The position numbers and the translations under genes are program-made. DNA of 64,000 nucleotides. Source: Candidatus Butyricimonas faecavium. Its GTDB lineage: Bacteria; Bacteroidota; Bacteroidia; Bacteroidales; Marinifilaceae. Every line of letters begins with the position of its first letter. Positions within the stretch are counted from its first letter, which is position 1. Positions 9,201 to 17,740 of this stretch are shown piece after piece. The stretch spans positions 186,001 through 250,000 of the forward strand of contig CALUKD010000002.1 in the NCBI GenBank assembly GCA_944321125.1, read 5' to 3'. Below the pieces are notes generated by a model. The model was not told the DNA's origin. It was given only the letters and a program-made list of their open reading frames with translations, and searched no databases.

Positions 9201-9831
9201 GGGGTTGCCGAAATTTAAAGATATAGACGAGCCGGATGGTATCTCAAAAGAGGAAATGTTTGCTAAAGCATTTGCGTATTCCGGGAAACGGGTGGCTGAT
9301 TTTAACGGAGGATTTTCGACTTATTTCAGTTTTAAAGGTTTTACGCTGAATGCGTTGTTTGCTTTCTCTGTGGGTAAAAAAGTTCGGTTGAATAATTTAT
9401 ATGAATCTACGGGGCAGATGTTGCCTTTGCCTCAGCAAAATATGTCAGATGAATTTGTAAATCGTTGGAGAAAAGGGGTAAATGAGAATACGAATATTCC
9501 AGCGTTGTCAGATTTGAGTTTAGCTTATTCTGATATGGACCGTAAATATACAATATCCAGTAATAAGTGGGAGATGTATAATAATGCAGATTTACGGGTT
9601 GTGTCGGGTGATTTTTTACGAATGAGGAATATTTCGCTGAGTTATAATTTACCGGAACATCTTTATAAACGCATCGGAGTGTCCGGAGTTAGTTTACGTT
9701 TAGAGGCTGGAAATCTTTGGTTGTGGGCCAATAAGAAATTAAGAGGACAGGATCCGGAGCAGATGACCTTGGGATCAGGTACCGTGCCCCCGACGAAGAG
9801 TTTTACTTTTGGATTAAATATTTCACTTTAA
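6256..9831 (+). CDS. SusC/RagA TonB-dependent outer membrane transporter with STN domain
   Basis: The protein has 1191 residues. It has a long, cysteine-containing signal sequence (to about residue 42), an STN (secretin/TonB N-terminal) domain at about 46-120, a carboxypeptidase-regulatory-like domain at about 130-215 (TITGKVTDKSGAPLPGVTV), and a TonB-box-like segment MDEVVITGYQ. The plug follows (KVRIRGASSISGNREPVWVVDG, DVLKDASATAIYGVKAANGVIVITT), then a 22-strand-type barrel ending in an aromatic-rich C-terminus. The STN domain marks it as the signalling partner of the sigma/FecR pair just upstream. It imports an unknown ligand with the SusD encoded 12 bases downstream. A second ATG at 6252 is in another frame and gives only a short shadow. 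Confidence 0.95.
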   Translation: MKKKFKCKGWCSGLRKCCLMMKFFMLFMLLTALQVNAVVKSQETLLNVNVARVSLVEVLKMIESKSDYTCLYSHEDVAKVDNLTVELKNATVREILDVCLKGTRLGYKIVDQTIVIRNLSEMEQKNGEIKQRTITGKVTDKSGAPLPGVTVMIKGLSVGTATDVTGSYKLAIPQEEKDFILQFSFVGMKTQEVKYVGKDTINVVLEEEVNTMDEVVITGYQRIDKRKNASSVISVKGSELQEGAAISIDNMLQGKLAGVNIINPTSTPGAAPKVRIRGASSISGNREPVWVVDGIILEDPVPISAEELNSLDNVNLIGNAIASINPEDIDRIDVLKDASATAIYGVKAANGVIVITTKKGKYGKPSVHYSGNVGISLRPSYNNLNRMNSKERIDVSKEIEERGLTFGIKPSNIGYEGALYDLYAKRITQEQFVDRVYDLEKVNTDWYDELFRTDVSHKHSLSISGGSEFVNYYFSAGYANTNAVVKGSDVESCNALLKLNLELSKKLNVGLSLRAYAATKKYLHGSIDPYGYAYNTSRAIPAYNEDGSYLFYNKTEGYETILNYNILNERDNTGRKIKNQTIDFMVDVNYKILSGLTFSGVFSLSKANTKDSEWANEKSYYITDLRGVNYGDELPTDRNFVETGCRLPYGGELKNDNTLSSTYTVRAGFNYFKRLHETHEIDVNVGSEARSVKYDGISTVQRGYLPDRGKKFVAINAAEWPLYNEWLMANPDVVMDRLTNVVSFYGTFTYTYDDRYTANFNIRTDGSNKFGQDKSTKFLPVWSAAVRWNIHNEMFFSNIQWMNLLALKGSYGVQGNVHSDQTPNLIVSMSGMDDVSKEYISSLNKLQNPYLKWEKTKSYNLALEFAFLNNRISGCAEYYLKKGEDQIITKRVSTVSGKRDVSINGGDVENKGWEFTLNGTPIKTKNFTWGLSLNMYQNYNKVTSKNQTQTYDYKDYLQGNLIMESKPLDGFYSYKFDGLDEEGLPKFKDIDEPDGISKEEMFAKAFAYSGKRVADFNGGFSTYFSFKGFTLNALFAFSVGKKVRLNNLYESTGQMLPLPQQNMSDEFVNRWRKGVNENTNIPALSDLSLAYSDMDRKYTISSNKWEMYNNADLRVVSGDFLRMRNISLSYNLPEHLYKRIGVSGVSLRLEAGNLWLWANKKLRGQDPEQMTLGSGTVPPTKSFTFGLNISL

Positions 9832-9843
9832 AACGAAATAGCC

Positions 9844-11253
9844 ATGAAGAAATTGATATATATAATAATTGTGGTATTTTTCTCTTCGTGTGAAAATTTT
9901 CTAGAAGAGAGTTCTCAGGATTTGATTATTCCTAAAACGGTAAAGGATTATAGTGAATTCTTGTTTGGGGAAGGGTATATTAGAGATAATACTTCGATTC
10001 ATACGTATTTGGATATTATGACGGATGATGTTGAAGAAAAAGCGAATACCTGGCCTATTATGCAGTCAGATATTCGGGGAGATGGGTATGGTTATTTTTG
10101 TTGGCAACCGAATCCGGAGTATCGTTTTACCGGAGCATTGAATGCGGATAATGCTTGGGAAACGTATTATAGTAAGATTCTTATTGCTAATAATGTTATT
10201 GATTTGTTGGATGATGCGGAAGGAACTCAGAGCGATAAAGATGATTTACTAGGGGAAGCTTATTTTTTGCGTGCATATTGTTATTTTATACTAGTAAACT
10301 TGTACGGTGAACCTTACGAGAAAGAAACGGCTGATAAAGCTTTAGGTATTCCCTTTAATTATGAGCATAGTGTGAGGGAACGGACATATCAACGGGAAAC
10401 ATTGGCACGTTCTTACGAATTGATAGAGAAAGACCTGAAAAAGTCTATTCAACTTCTTGAATCCACGGATTATACGAAAACGGTTTTTCGGATATCCAAA
10501 GGTGCTGCTTATTTGTTAGCCTCCAGATTTTATCTATACAAAAAAGACTATGAACAAGTTATTTTTTATGCGGATAAGGTTTTAGCTGTAAATTCAGCTT
10601 TATATGATATTCGGACGTTAACGGAAGAAGATTATGTATTTACAAAAGAAAATCCTGAGATCATTTGGACATACGGTGATTATGAAGTGAATTATCTTAG
10701 TGCTGCGTATCGTGGGTGTTTCCCTGTTGCCATGGCGTTTTATAATTCGTTTCATGCAAATGACGTCCGAAAACGGACTTACGTGAAAGATGATTGGGGG
10801 GATTTGATTGTTGGGAAAGGTGCTGCAAATACAGGAGTATATGGCTTCGCTTTTCGTACGGCAGAGGCTTATCTGAATCGAGCTGAGGCTAATGCGGAGT
10901 TGGGACATACGGATTTAGCTTTAGATGATATTGAACATCTTCGAAAATATCGTTTTGAAGTAGAGGTTCCAATAACAGTTTCTACGAAAACAGATGTTAT
11001 TCAATTGGTTCGGCAGGAACGTCGTTTCGAGTTGTGTTTCGAGCAACATCGTTGGTTTGACCTTCGGCGTTGGGATCGTCCAAGAATAGAGCACATTTAC
11101 ACGACAGACATGAATAGTTCTCAAAAAGTGAAATTTGTACTTGAAGAGAATGATAAAGCGTACACTTTGCCTTTGCCTGTGGAGGTAAAAGAGTTTGACT
11201 ATAATCTGGAGAATATCAATCGTCCGGAGAGAAAAGGTGTTATTGTACAATAA
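9844..11253 (+). CDS. SusD/RagB nutrient-binding lipoprotein
   Basis: The protein has 469 residues. Its lipoprotein signal ends at S-S-C (Cys16), followed by ENFLEE, the usual start of mature SusD proteins. TPR-like helices carry AYFLRAYCYFILVNLYGEPY and ASRFYLYKKDYEQVIFYADKVL, and the C-terminal SusD signature is AYLNRAEANAELG then RQERRFELCFEQHRWFDLRRW. It forms the lid of the SusC transporter encoded upstream and binds the ligand outside the outer membrane. The spacing of 12 bases after susC and 7 bases before the next gene supports one transcript. Confidence 0.95.
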   Translation: MKKLIYIIIVVFFSSCENFLEESSQDLIIPKTVKDYSEFLFGEGYIRDNTSIHTYLDIMTDDVEEKANTWPIMQSDIRGDGYGYFCWQPNPEYRFTGALNADNAWETYYSKILIANNVIDLLDDAEGTQSDKDDLLGEAYFLRAYCYFILVNLYGEPYEKETADKALGIPFNYEHSVRERTYQRETLARSYELIEKDLKKSIQLLESTDYTKTVFRISKGAAYLLASRFYLYKKDYEQVIFYADKVLAVNSALYDIRTLTEEDYVFTKENPEIIWTYGDYEVNYLSAAYRGCFPVAMAFYNSFHANDVRKRTYVKDDWGDLIVGKGAANTGVYGFAFRTAEAYLNRAEANAELGHTDLALDDIEHLRKYRFEVEVPITVSTKTDVIQLVRQERRFELCFEQHRWFDLRRWDRPRIEHIYTTDMNSSQKVKFVLEENDKAYTLPLPVEVKEFDYNLENINRPERKGVIVQ

Positions 11254-11260
11254 TTAAAAG

Positions 11261-12151
11261 ATGAATAGGATGAGAACATATAAATTACTATCGTTAATCC
11301 TTGTTTTGGGTATAGGATTTTCAGCCTGTTATGATGAGGATGCCATTCATACGACGAAGGGAGATATTCCTTATGAACTGAAGGAAGGAGGAGATGAGGT
11401 TGATCAATATATTTATAAATTTTATCAAGAAAACGGATCCATCATTATGGTTGATTACGATACGATTGATTACCAATGGAACATGAGTGGACTGGCAAAA
11501 AATGTTTACCTGACAAAACAGGAAGACCGTGTCGTTTTGATGAAAGGGTTTTCTATGTTGGAAAAAACATTTTTGAATATTTATGATACTGACTTTAAAA
11601 AGAAATATTTCCCATTGAAATTGTTGATCGGAGAGCAAGTAGGGCGGATGAATTGGGGCGTATTGGAGGATAATGCAGCTTTGGCGGGGCTTAGTTATTT
11701 GGCTTTAGGAAAAATACGAGAAGGGGTAGAGAATTTGTCAGAAGAAGAGTTGAGAAGTATTCGAGAGTCAACTAACGGGGTGTTTTGGCAAGAGTATCTA
11801 TTACAAAATGGTATTATTCAGGTGCCGGAGAGTTTTTATGAAGTGAGTAAGGGGTATTATCAAGCGTTTTTAGAATATTTGCCGGAAAATGAGGGAGTGA
11901 CTGATGTGGATGTAAGAGATTATGGTTTTTGGTATAGGGATCTTTCAAATCCTTATTCATTGGTAACACCTAATAAAGAAGGTGATTTTAGAGATTTCAT
12001 GGGAGTAATTCTAACAGTTCCTTATGAAGAGTTAAAACTCGTGTTAGATACTCATAGTAAATTGAAAGATAAATATGACATTTTGGTAAATTATTTTAAA
12101 ATGAAATATCAGATTGATCTTGTTGCTATAGGGAATAAACAGTTTAAATAA
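11261..12151 (+). CDS. Lipoprotein related to Mx1-type zinc-binding metallopeptidases, predicted inactive
   Basis: The protein has 296 residues and a lipoprotein signal (G-F-S-A-C, Cys22). The start of the mature part (DQYIYKFYQENGSIIMVDYD) and the C-terminal helix (KDKYDILVNYFKMKYQIDL) resemble the putative zinc-binding metallopeptidase family (Peptidase_Mx1) that often follows SusD. The helix expected to hold HExxH appears instead as FWQEYLLQNG near residue 175, and no HExxH exists anywhere in the protein. The third-ligand region reads GDFRDFMGVILT. It may therefore be a non-catalytic binding protein. The family assignment is from memory of the pattern and could be wrong. Confidence 0.55.
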   Translation: MNRMRTYKLLSLILVLGIGFSACYDEDAIHTTKGDIPYELKEGGDEVDQYIYKFYQENGSIIMVDYDTIDYQWNMSGLAKNVYLTKQEDRVVLMKGFSMLEKTFLNIYDTDFKKKYFPLKLLIGEQVGRMNWGVLEDNAALAGLSYLALGKIREGVENLSEEELRSIRESTNGVFWQEYLLQNGIIQVPESFYEVSKGYYQAFLEYLPENEGVTDVDVRDYGFWYRDLSNPYSLVTPNKEGDFRDFMGVILTVPYEELKLVLDTHSKLKDKYDILVNYFKMKYQIDLVAIGNKQFK

Positions 12152-12157
12152 TTAAGA

Positions 12158-14692
12158 ATGAATGTAAGGACAGGAATACTAATCTTTGCCGGTTTATTAT
12201 TGGCAAAGACTAGTGAAGCTCAGTTGTTTGGCAAAAAGTTAGGAGAGTTAGGTCCCGTGACAACCAAACAAGATTCGGCGGTAGGAGCCAGTAGTTATGC
12301 CGATATTTTAAAAGATGCGGAGGTGCATGAAGGGATGTTTAAAATATTCAAGAAAAAACAGAAGGTGTATTTTGAAATACCTCAAAGTTTGTTGAATAAG
12401 GATATGTTGCTTTCTTCACGGGTAACCGCTACAAGTAATAATACCGATGTGTCGGGAGGAGAGATGCCTCTTCATCCGTTATTGGTAAAATTTACACGGG
12501 ATGAGGAACAAGTGTATCTACATCGATTGAGCCCGTTGAATCAATGTGACCCGATGTCTCCGATCTATCAATCATTGCAAAGAAATAATGTAGATCCGAT
12601 AATGGAGGCTTTTAAAATAGTGTGTGGGAATGCTGATTCTACCGGGGTTGTGATTGATGTTTCTTTTTTCTTTTGTTCGGATCAGAAGGAATTAAGTCCT
12701 TTTAAGCCGCGAACTCCATTGAGCTTTATTCTTGGGGAGAATCCTTTGGAGGGTAGTTTCTCTAGTGATAAATCGACGATATTAGAGGTGAAATCATTTC
12801 CTTTAAATCTGAATATTAAAAGTCGGTTAGTGTATACCGTTGATGATTATCCTTTTACGGCTATTATGACTCGTTCGATCATTCTGTTACCGGATAAGCC
12901 TATGAGACCACGTATATCTGATGTCCGAATCGGGTATTTTCCGTTACGAAAACATATTTATACGGAAAAGGTGGACGAGTTGAAAAAAGTAGATTATATC
13001 CAACGATGGCGAATCGAGCCTAAAGATGAGGATGTGGAGCGCTATCGTAATGGAGAACTGGTGGAACCGAAGAAGCCGATCGTATGGTACGTAGATCCTG
13101 CTATTCCTGAGCGATGGAGAAAATACATTAAATTGGGGGTTGAAGATTGGCAAGCGGCCTTTGAAGAAATCGGTTTTAAGAATGCGATAGTGGCTAAAGA
13201 TTATCCAGCGGATGATCCAAATTTTGATCCGGATGACATTCGCTACTCGTGTTATCGTTATATCACGACAGAAACGGCAAATTCAATGGGGCCGGCTTGG
13301 ATTGATCCTCGTTCGGGAGAAATCATACAGGCAGATGTATTGTTCTATCATAACGTGATAAAGTTGTTGCATAACTGGCAATTTGTTCAATTAGCCCAGG
13401 TTGATCCTAAGGTGAGGGAAAAGGTGTTTGACGAGGAAACGATGGGACGAGCATTGCGGTATGTGGCTGCTCATGAGATTGGTCATACGCTTGGGTTAAT
13501 GCATAATATGGGGGCATCTTACGCCTATCCGGTAGATTCTTTACGTTCCGTGACGTTTACTCGGAAATATGGAACAACTCCTTCTATCATGGATTACGCT
13601 CGTTTTAATTATGTGGCGCAACCGGGAGACGAGGGGGTAAATTTACTTCCCCCACTTTTGGGAGTTTATGATAAATATGCCATAAAATGGGGGTATGCTC
13701 CTATTGCTGTCGAGAATCCAGAGGCAGAACGTCCAATTCTAAATAAATGGATACAAGAAAAACAGCATGATCCGATGTATCATTATGGACCTCAGCAGTT
13801 TTCTTTGTTTTCGATTGTTGATCCGTCTGCTTTATCCGAATCTTTAGGAGATGATTGTATGAAAGCTAATCGTTACGGGATTGAGAACTTGAAATATATT
13901 ACGAGACATTTGTTAGAATGGACATATGATGAAGGAGAGACTTTTGATAAACCAGAAGAACTTTATCGGGAAATATTCAGCCAATACAGGAGGTATATTG
14001 AACATATCCTTGTTTATTTAGGAGGTGTTTATCTGGATGCTCCGGTTATGGGCGATCAAAAAAAAGCTTATAAATTCGTGAGCGAGGAAAAGCAAAGGGA
14101 AGCGTTGGCTTTTATATTAGAACAATTACGGGCATTTCCAGATTGGTATTGTCAACTTGAGATTGAACGAAATTTCTCATTTGGAAATACGAAAGTGGCC
14201 GAGTATATGGGATTGGTTGTTGGTTCTTTAACGTCAAGTGGTATATTATCAAATCTTTCTGTATGGGAAAAGCAGGATGGTAAAGATGCTTATACGCCAG
14301 TCGAGTATATGGACGACGTTTATAATTTAGTGATGGAACCGACGTTAAAACGTCGAGATCTTAATCATTATGAACGAGTGATGCAGTATAATTACATTTT
14401 GTCATTAATGATGGCCGAGGGAAAAGGAATTACGGGAGAGAAGGGGCGACGCTCGTTGATTGAAGGTGATCATGCTGATATATGTTCTTGTTCAACAATC
14501 CATTTACATGAACGTATGGCTATGAGTCCTGCTGACGGTTCTGATACGAGAATAGTGGCGAATGCTGTTTATCATTATGAGTTGGAAAAAGTTTATAAAT
14601 TATTAAAACGAGTGATGAATTCGGGAGATCGGGATACACGGGCTCATTATCGTAATTTGTATTTCGAGGTATCGAAGTTTTTCGAGAATTAG
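12158..14692 (+). CDS. Zinc-dependent metalloprotease, DUF5117/DUF4953 type
   Basis: The protein has 844 residues with an N-terminal signal peptide (to about residue 21). DUF5117/5118-like regions fill the first 400 residues (VTATSNNTDVSGGEM, RPRISDVRIGYF). The catalytic domain carries HEIGHTLGLMH near residue 438, the metzincin zinc motif HExxHxxGxxH, and a Met-turn-like SIMDYARFNYV further on. It is therefore probably an active secreted or surface protease. It is the last gene of the sigma/FecR/SusCD operon, 6 bases after the pseudo-peptidase-like gene, and may release peptides for import by this SusCD pair; the substrate is an inference. Confidence 0.9.
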   Translation: MNVRTGILIFAGLLLAKTSEAQLFGKKLGELGPVTTKQDSAVGASSYADILKDAEVHEGMFKIFKKKQKVYFEIPQSLLNKDMLLSSRVTATSNNTDVSGGEMPLHPLLVKFTRDEEQVYLHRLSPLNQCDPMSPIYQSLQRNNVDPIMEAFKIVCGNADSTGVVIDVSFFFCSDQKELSPFKPRTPLSFILGENPLEGSFSSDKSTILEVKSFPLNLNIKSRLVYTVDDYPFTAIMTRSIILLPDKPMRPRISDVRIGYFPLRKHIYTEKVDELKKVDYIQRWRIEPKDEDVERYRNGELVEPKKPIVWYVDPAIPERWRKYIKLGVEDWQAAFEEIGFKNAIVAKDYPADDPNFDPDDIRYSCYRYITTETANSMGPAWIDPRSGEIIQADVLFYHNVIKLLHNWQFVQLAQVDPKVREKVFDEETMGRALRYVAAHEIGHTLGLMHNMGASYAYPVDSLRSVTFTRKYGTTPSIMDYARFNYVAQPGDEGVNLLPPLLGVYDKYAIKWGYAPIAVENPEAERPILNKWIQEKQHDPMYHYGPQQFSLFSIVDPSALSESLGDDCMKANRYGIENLKYITRHLLEWTYDEGETFDKPEELYREIFSQYRRYIEHILVYLGGVYLDAPVMGDQKKAYKFVSEEKQREALAFILEQLRAFPDWYCQLEIERNFSFGNTKVAEYMGLVVGSLTSSGILSNLSVWEKQDGKDAYTPVEYMDDVYNLVMEPTLKRRDLNHYERVMQYNYILSLMMAEGKGITGEKGRRSLIEGDHADICSCSTIHLHERMAMSPADGSDTRIVANAVYHYELEKVYKLLKRVMNSGDRDTRAHYRNLYFEVSKFFEN

Positions 14693-14700
14693 AAATGAGG

Positions 14701-14740
14701 GCGAGATTGGTTGGAAAGTTAGATTTCCGGTCAATTTCGC
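14701..14740 (+). terminator. Hairpin at the end of the SusCD/metalloprotease operon
   Basis: An outer stem gcgagattg / caatttcgc (one G-T pair) and an inner stem ggaaa / tttcc form a 40-base hairpin 8 bases after the metalloprotease stop. The following T tract is weak, so it may act as a partial terminator. Confidence 0.45.
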
Positions 14741-14755
14741 TAATACAATCTTTCG

Positions 14756-14786
14756 TTGTCTATATAAAATAAAAGTCATACCTTTG
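14756..14786 (+). promoter_or_regulatory. Bacteroidetes-type promoter before the unknown secreted protein
   Basis: TTG at 14756-14758 and TACCTTTG at 14779-14786 are spaced by 20 bases. The sequence between them is almost identical to that of the sigma-gene promoter at 4370-4399, and both lie right after a hairpin. Confidence 0.65.
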
Positions 14787-14809
14787 AATATTATCTTAAA
14801 ATCAAGTGT

Positions 14810-15718
14810 ATGGGACGGTTATATGTATTAATTCTTTTCATTTGTTTGGTTTCGTCTGAGATTACAGCCCAATCGTATAATAAATTTTTGGACAAACTTT
14901 GTGATTACCAAGATAATGTTCGTTTAGAGGAAAAATTGGTTGGAGATAGGGAGTTTCGAGACATTGATACAAATACGTTTAATTTGAAAGATTATATGTC
15001 TATTTTCTCAAAGTTAATTCCTGAACCTAGGTATATTTTAGAGTATATCTACAATTATAGTTGGGATGGAGGGATTCCGTTGTTATATGCACGGCGGGAT
15101 GATTTTGAAGAGGAAGAATATATTTCTACAGAAAGGGAAAGGATTCGGGTGCAGTGGGATTCGATAATGGACGTACGGGTTGAAAAAATTGAAAATGAAG
15201 ATTGGGAAGAGGAGGAGAAAAATAAACGAATAGAGAGAATAAAACGAATGTGCATGTATATGAGTGAAGTAAGCGACGAACGCATTCTTCTTGAATTTGC
15301 ATGGGACTCAGTGAATCATGCTGTTCGACATTTAATTCCGGAAGATAGTAAGATGGGATATTTTCAACTATTGATTTTTAAACTGTATAATAATAATTTT
15401 GCTTTATGGTGGCATGCAAACTATAGCTATCGTTTTCCTGTTTACAAGAAAGAACAAATTGAATTTTTGATCGAGAGGAACAGAAGGGAGGTTTTTAGTA
15501 TTTGGTTTGATGAAAAAAAAATATTGCCTCTTTTAGAAGAAAATTTAGGTCCACGGATAAAAATGGAGCAACGCAGGTGTGTGATTACACTGTATGAATT
15601 TTATGCTGGTAGTGGTCTTTATCGAAATGTTTACTCGATTTCTCGTGTAGCACCCTATACGATTAAAGAGGAGCAATCAGAAAAATTAGTTCCCAATGAT
15701 TTTCGAGGGTTTTATTGA
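14810..15718 (+). CDS. Secreted protein of unknown function
   Basis: The protein has 302 residues and a signal peptide (MGRLYVLILFICLVSSEITA, cleavage before Q). I do not recognise a family. The middle part (residues about 98-155) is very rich in Glu, Arg and Lys (DDFEEEEY, EDWEEEEKNKRIERIKRM) and is likely helical or coiled. The C-terminal third is rich in aromatic residues (LWWHANYSYRF). It has its own promoter and is separated from the upstream operon by a hairpin. About 400 bases without a gene follow it. A location in the periplasm or cell envelope is inferred from the signal peptide only. Confidence 0.7.
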   Translation: MGRLYVLILFICLVSSEITAQSYNKFLDKLCDYQDNVRLEEKLVGDREFRDIDTNTFNLKDYMSIFSKLIPEPRYILEYIYNYSWDGGIPLLYARRDDFEEEEYISTERERIRVQWDSIMDVRVEKIENEDWEEEEKNKRIERIKRMCMYMSEVSDERILLEFAWDSVNHAVRHLIPEDSKMGYFQLLIFKLYNNNFALWWHANYSYRFPVYKKEQIEFLIERNRREVFSIWFDEKKILPLLEENLGPRIKMEQRRCVITLYEFYAGSGLYRNVYSISRVAPYTIKEEQSEKLVPNDFRGFY

Positions 15719-16120
15719 TATTACGTGTTAACGAATTTGTCGGGGAAAAGGGGTAGGTTAATATTGGCATCCTATTTATAGATAAATTTGAACAAAACAT
15801 TCATTTCTGTATCAGTGTGGAGTGTTTAAAAATTAAGATTGTTAAAATTTAAGGTCTTCGCATGTAAAAAGGGGGATTGGATTGAAACATACGATATGTT
15901 TAGTCCGTATATAACACCATAAATATTAAATATTTCACAGAGTAGAGAGAAAAAGAATGAAAAGGTTATAGATTTTTATTTAAAGGGGAGATTTGATTCA
16001 TTTTTGTAAGTAAAATAATTAATTCATGTTAAATATTAAGTTAAAATCGACTTTTGAGTCACCCTTTTTGCTCCTAAAGGTGTTATATGGGTGTAAGTTC
16101 AAATTTAAGTATCAAGTATT
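15719..16120 (+). other. 402-base gap between two unknown secreted proteins
   Basis: The stretch is AT-rich and I find no convincing reading frame. TAAATTTG at 15783-15790 fits the -7 consensus, but the nearest TTG is only 16 bases upstream. No clear terminator hairpin was found. A long leader or a small RNA for the gene at 16121 is possible but not supported by a clear structure. Confidence 0.3.
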
Positions 16121-16951
16121 ATGTTGAAAATTGTATTAATCGTAGGTGTTTTATTATTCAATCTTGTTGGAGTGCAAGCTCACGAGAAGGAGATGGATTC
16201 ATTGGATAATTTGGTGAAGAAGTTCGAGGCGAATCCTGCGGACCCTAAAACGACAATTCAACTTCTGAGAGAGTTGAAAAACCAAGGGAAGCCGAATCGT
16301 GATGTTGTGAACAGGTATTTTCAGACTCAGAAAGAGGTGGACTACTTGAAAGATTATAACTGGTCGATTATCCGAGATTACGTGGATGATGTGAATGCTC
16401 CCCAGATTAAATATTTGTTTAACAATCAGTCCAAATTCATGCAGAACTTCTCGAAAGATGATGTGTTCCAGAAGTTGGATAACGTGTTTGTTGGTCATTT
16501 GGAACAGTACTATAACAGTAACAAGATCGAGTATAACAAGTATTTGGATTTCTTGAAAAGTTCTGGTTACGAACATTATGACGTGGTGGCTGATTATTTT
16601 TACATCAAGCAATTACGGGCAGAGCGTAAGTCTGAGGATTATTTTTACAAGGCTAGAAAGTTGTTCCGTTATTTCCCTGAGAACAGGAAAATGATCAAAG
16701 AAATTACCGATGGTGCATTGGAGATCATGAATGATGTTTCTCGTTTGAAGGTGATTCAATTGTGGGCGGGCAAAACTGTTGAGTCAAAGAAAGATTTTGA
16801 TGCCCTTTACAATTATGCTTTGATCTCTAATAAATGTGGTTTCGAGGACGTTGCTAAAAGATATGCTAAGATAGCTACTTCATTGGCAGAAGAGTCTTCT
16901 AACCAGACCATGATGGAGAAGGCAAAGAAATTGTTACAGTTGGTGAACTAA
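16121..16951 (+). CDS. Secreted helical protein of unknown function
   Basis: The protein has 276 residues and a signal peptide (MLKIVLIVGVLLFNLVGVQA, cleavage before HEKEMD). The mature part looks all-helical with TPR-like spacing (NYALISNKCGFEDVAKRYAKIATSLAEE near the C-terminus). It resembles the helical region found before thioredoxin domains in some Bacteroidetes redox proteins, but no CxxC is present. Codon use is smooth and a strong terminator follows, so it is probably a real, independently transcribed gene. The function is unknown. Confidence 0.7.
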   Translation: MLKIVLIVGVLLFNLVGVQAHEKEMDSLDNLVKKFEANPADPKTTIQLLRELKNQGKPNRDVVNRYFQTQKEVDYLKDYNWSIIRDYVDDVNAPQIKYLFNNQSKFMQNFSKDDVFQKLDNVFVGHLEQYYNSNKIEYNKYLDFLKSSGYEHYDVVADYFYIKQLRAERKSEDYFYKARKLFRYFPENRKMIKEITDGALEIMNDVSRLKVIQLWAGKTVESKKDFDALYNYALISNKCGFEDVAKRYAKIATSLAEESSNQTMMEKAKKLLQLVN

Positions 16952-16973
16952 GATTTGTAACAAAAATATAGCA

Positions 16974-17005
16974 GGGGGTGATCGCAAAGATTACTCCCTT
17001 TTTTT
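16974..17005 (+). terminator. Rho-independent terminator
   Basis: A 10 bp stem (gggggtgatc / gattactccc, two G-T pairs) is followed by a run of seven T. It ends the transcript of the gene at 16121 and lies just before cmk. Confidence 0.8.
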
Positions 17006-17038
17006 GTATCTTCGCAATCTGAACAGATAAGATTGAAA

Positions 17039-17740
17039 ATGGAAAAGAAAGGTTTGATTGTTGCTGTTGACGGGCATTCTTCTACGGGAAAAAGTACCGT
17101 ATCGAAGATATTAGCCGCACGCTTGGGCTATACGTATATTGATACGGGAGCGATGTATCGGATCGTGACATTGAGGGCTATGCGAGAAGGGGTGATACGA
17201 AATGGGATCGTGGAGGATGAAAAATTGAAAGAAATTCTACCAACAATTGTTTTCGGTTTTAAATATAACGAGGAGAAAAAACGTTATGAGTCTTACATGA
17301 ATGGTGAGTATGTAGAGGCGGCTATTCGGGGACTAGAGGTTTCTGATAACGTGAGCTTGATTGCTTCGTTGCCTTATGTGCGGGAATTGCTTGTTGAAAA
17401 ACAGCGGGAAATGGCAAAAGAAGGAGGGGTGATTATGGATGGACGAGATATTGGGAGTGTTGTATTTCCTCATGCGGAAGTGAAGTTTTTTATGACAGCA
17501 AGTCCTGAAGTACGAGCCCAGAGACGTTACAAGGAACTCCTTGAGAAAGGAGAGCAAGTGACATATGAAGAGGTGGAAGCGAATGTCCGGAAACGGGATT
17601 ATATAGATGAACACCGGGAAACAAGTCCTTTGGTGAGAACGTCGGATGCTGTGTTGATTGATAATGGCGATATGACCGTGGAGGAAGAAGTGGAAGAGAT
17701 GTTAAAGATCATTTGTTCGAAATATGAAAGTAGAAATTGA
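17039..17740 (+). CDS. cmk: Cytidylate kinase
   Basis: The protein has 233 residues from the ATG at 17039; a TTG two codons upstream is less likely. The P-loop is DGHSSTGKSTVSKILA, followed by YIDTGAMYRIVTL, the CMP-binding signature. GGVIMDGRDIGSVVFPHAEVKFFMTAS and EVRAQRRYKEL follow, with the LID-type Arg residues. It phosphorylates CMP and dCMP with ATP in the cytoplasm. The gene overlaps ispH by 17 bases, so the two are co-transcribed. A TATCTTCG at 17006-17013 is one base away from the -7 consensus and may be its promoter. Confidence 0.95.
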   Translation: MEKKGLIVAVDGHSSTGKSTVSKILAARLGYTYIDTGAMYRIVTLRAMREGVIRNGIVEDEKLKEILPTIVFGFKYNEEKKRYESYMNGEYVEAAIRGLEVSDNVSLIASLPYVRELLVEKQREMAKEGGVIMDGRDIGSVVFPHAEVKFFMTASPEVRAQRRYKELLEKGEQVTYEEVEANVRKRDYIDEHRETSPLVRTSDAVLIDNGDMTVEEEVEEMLKIICSKYESRN

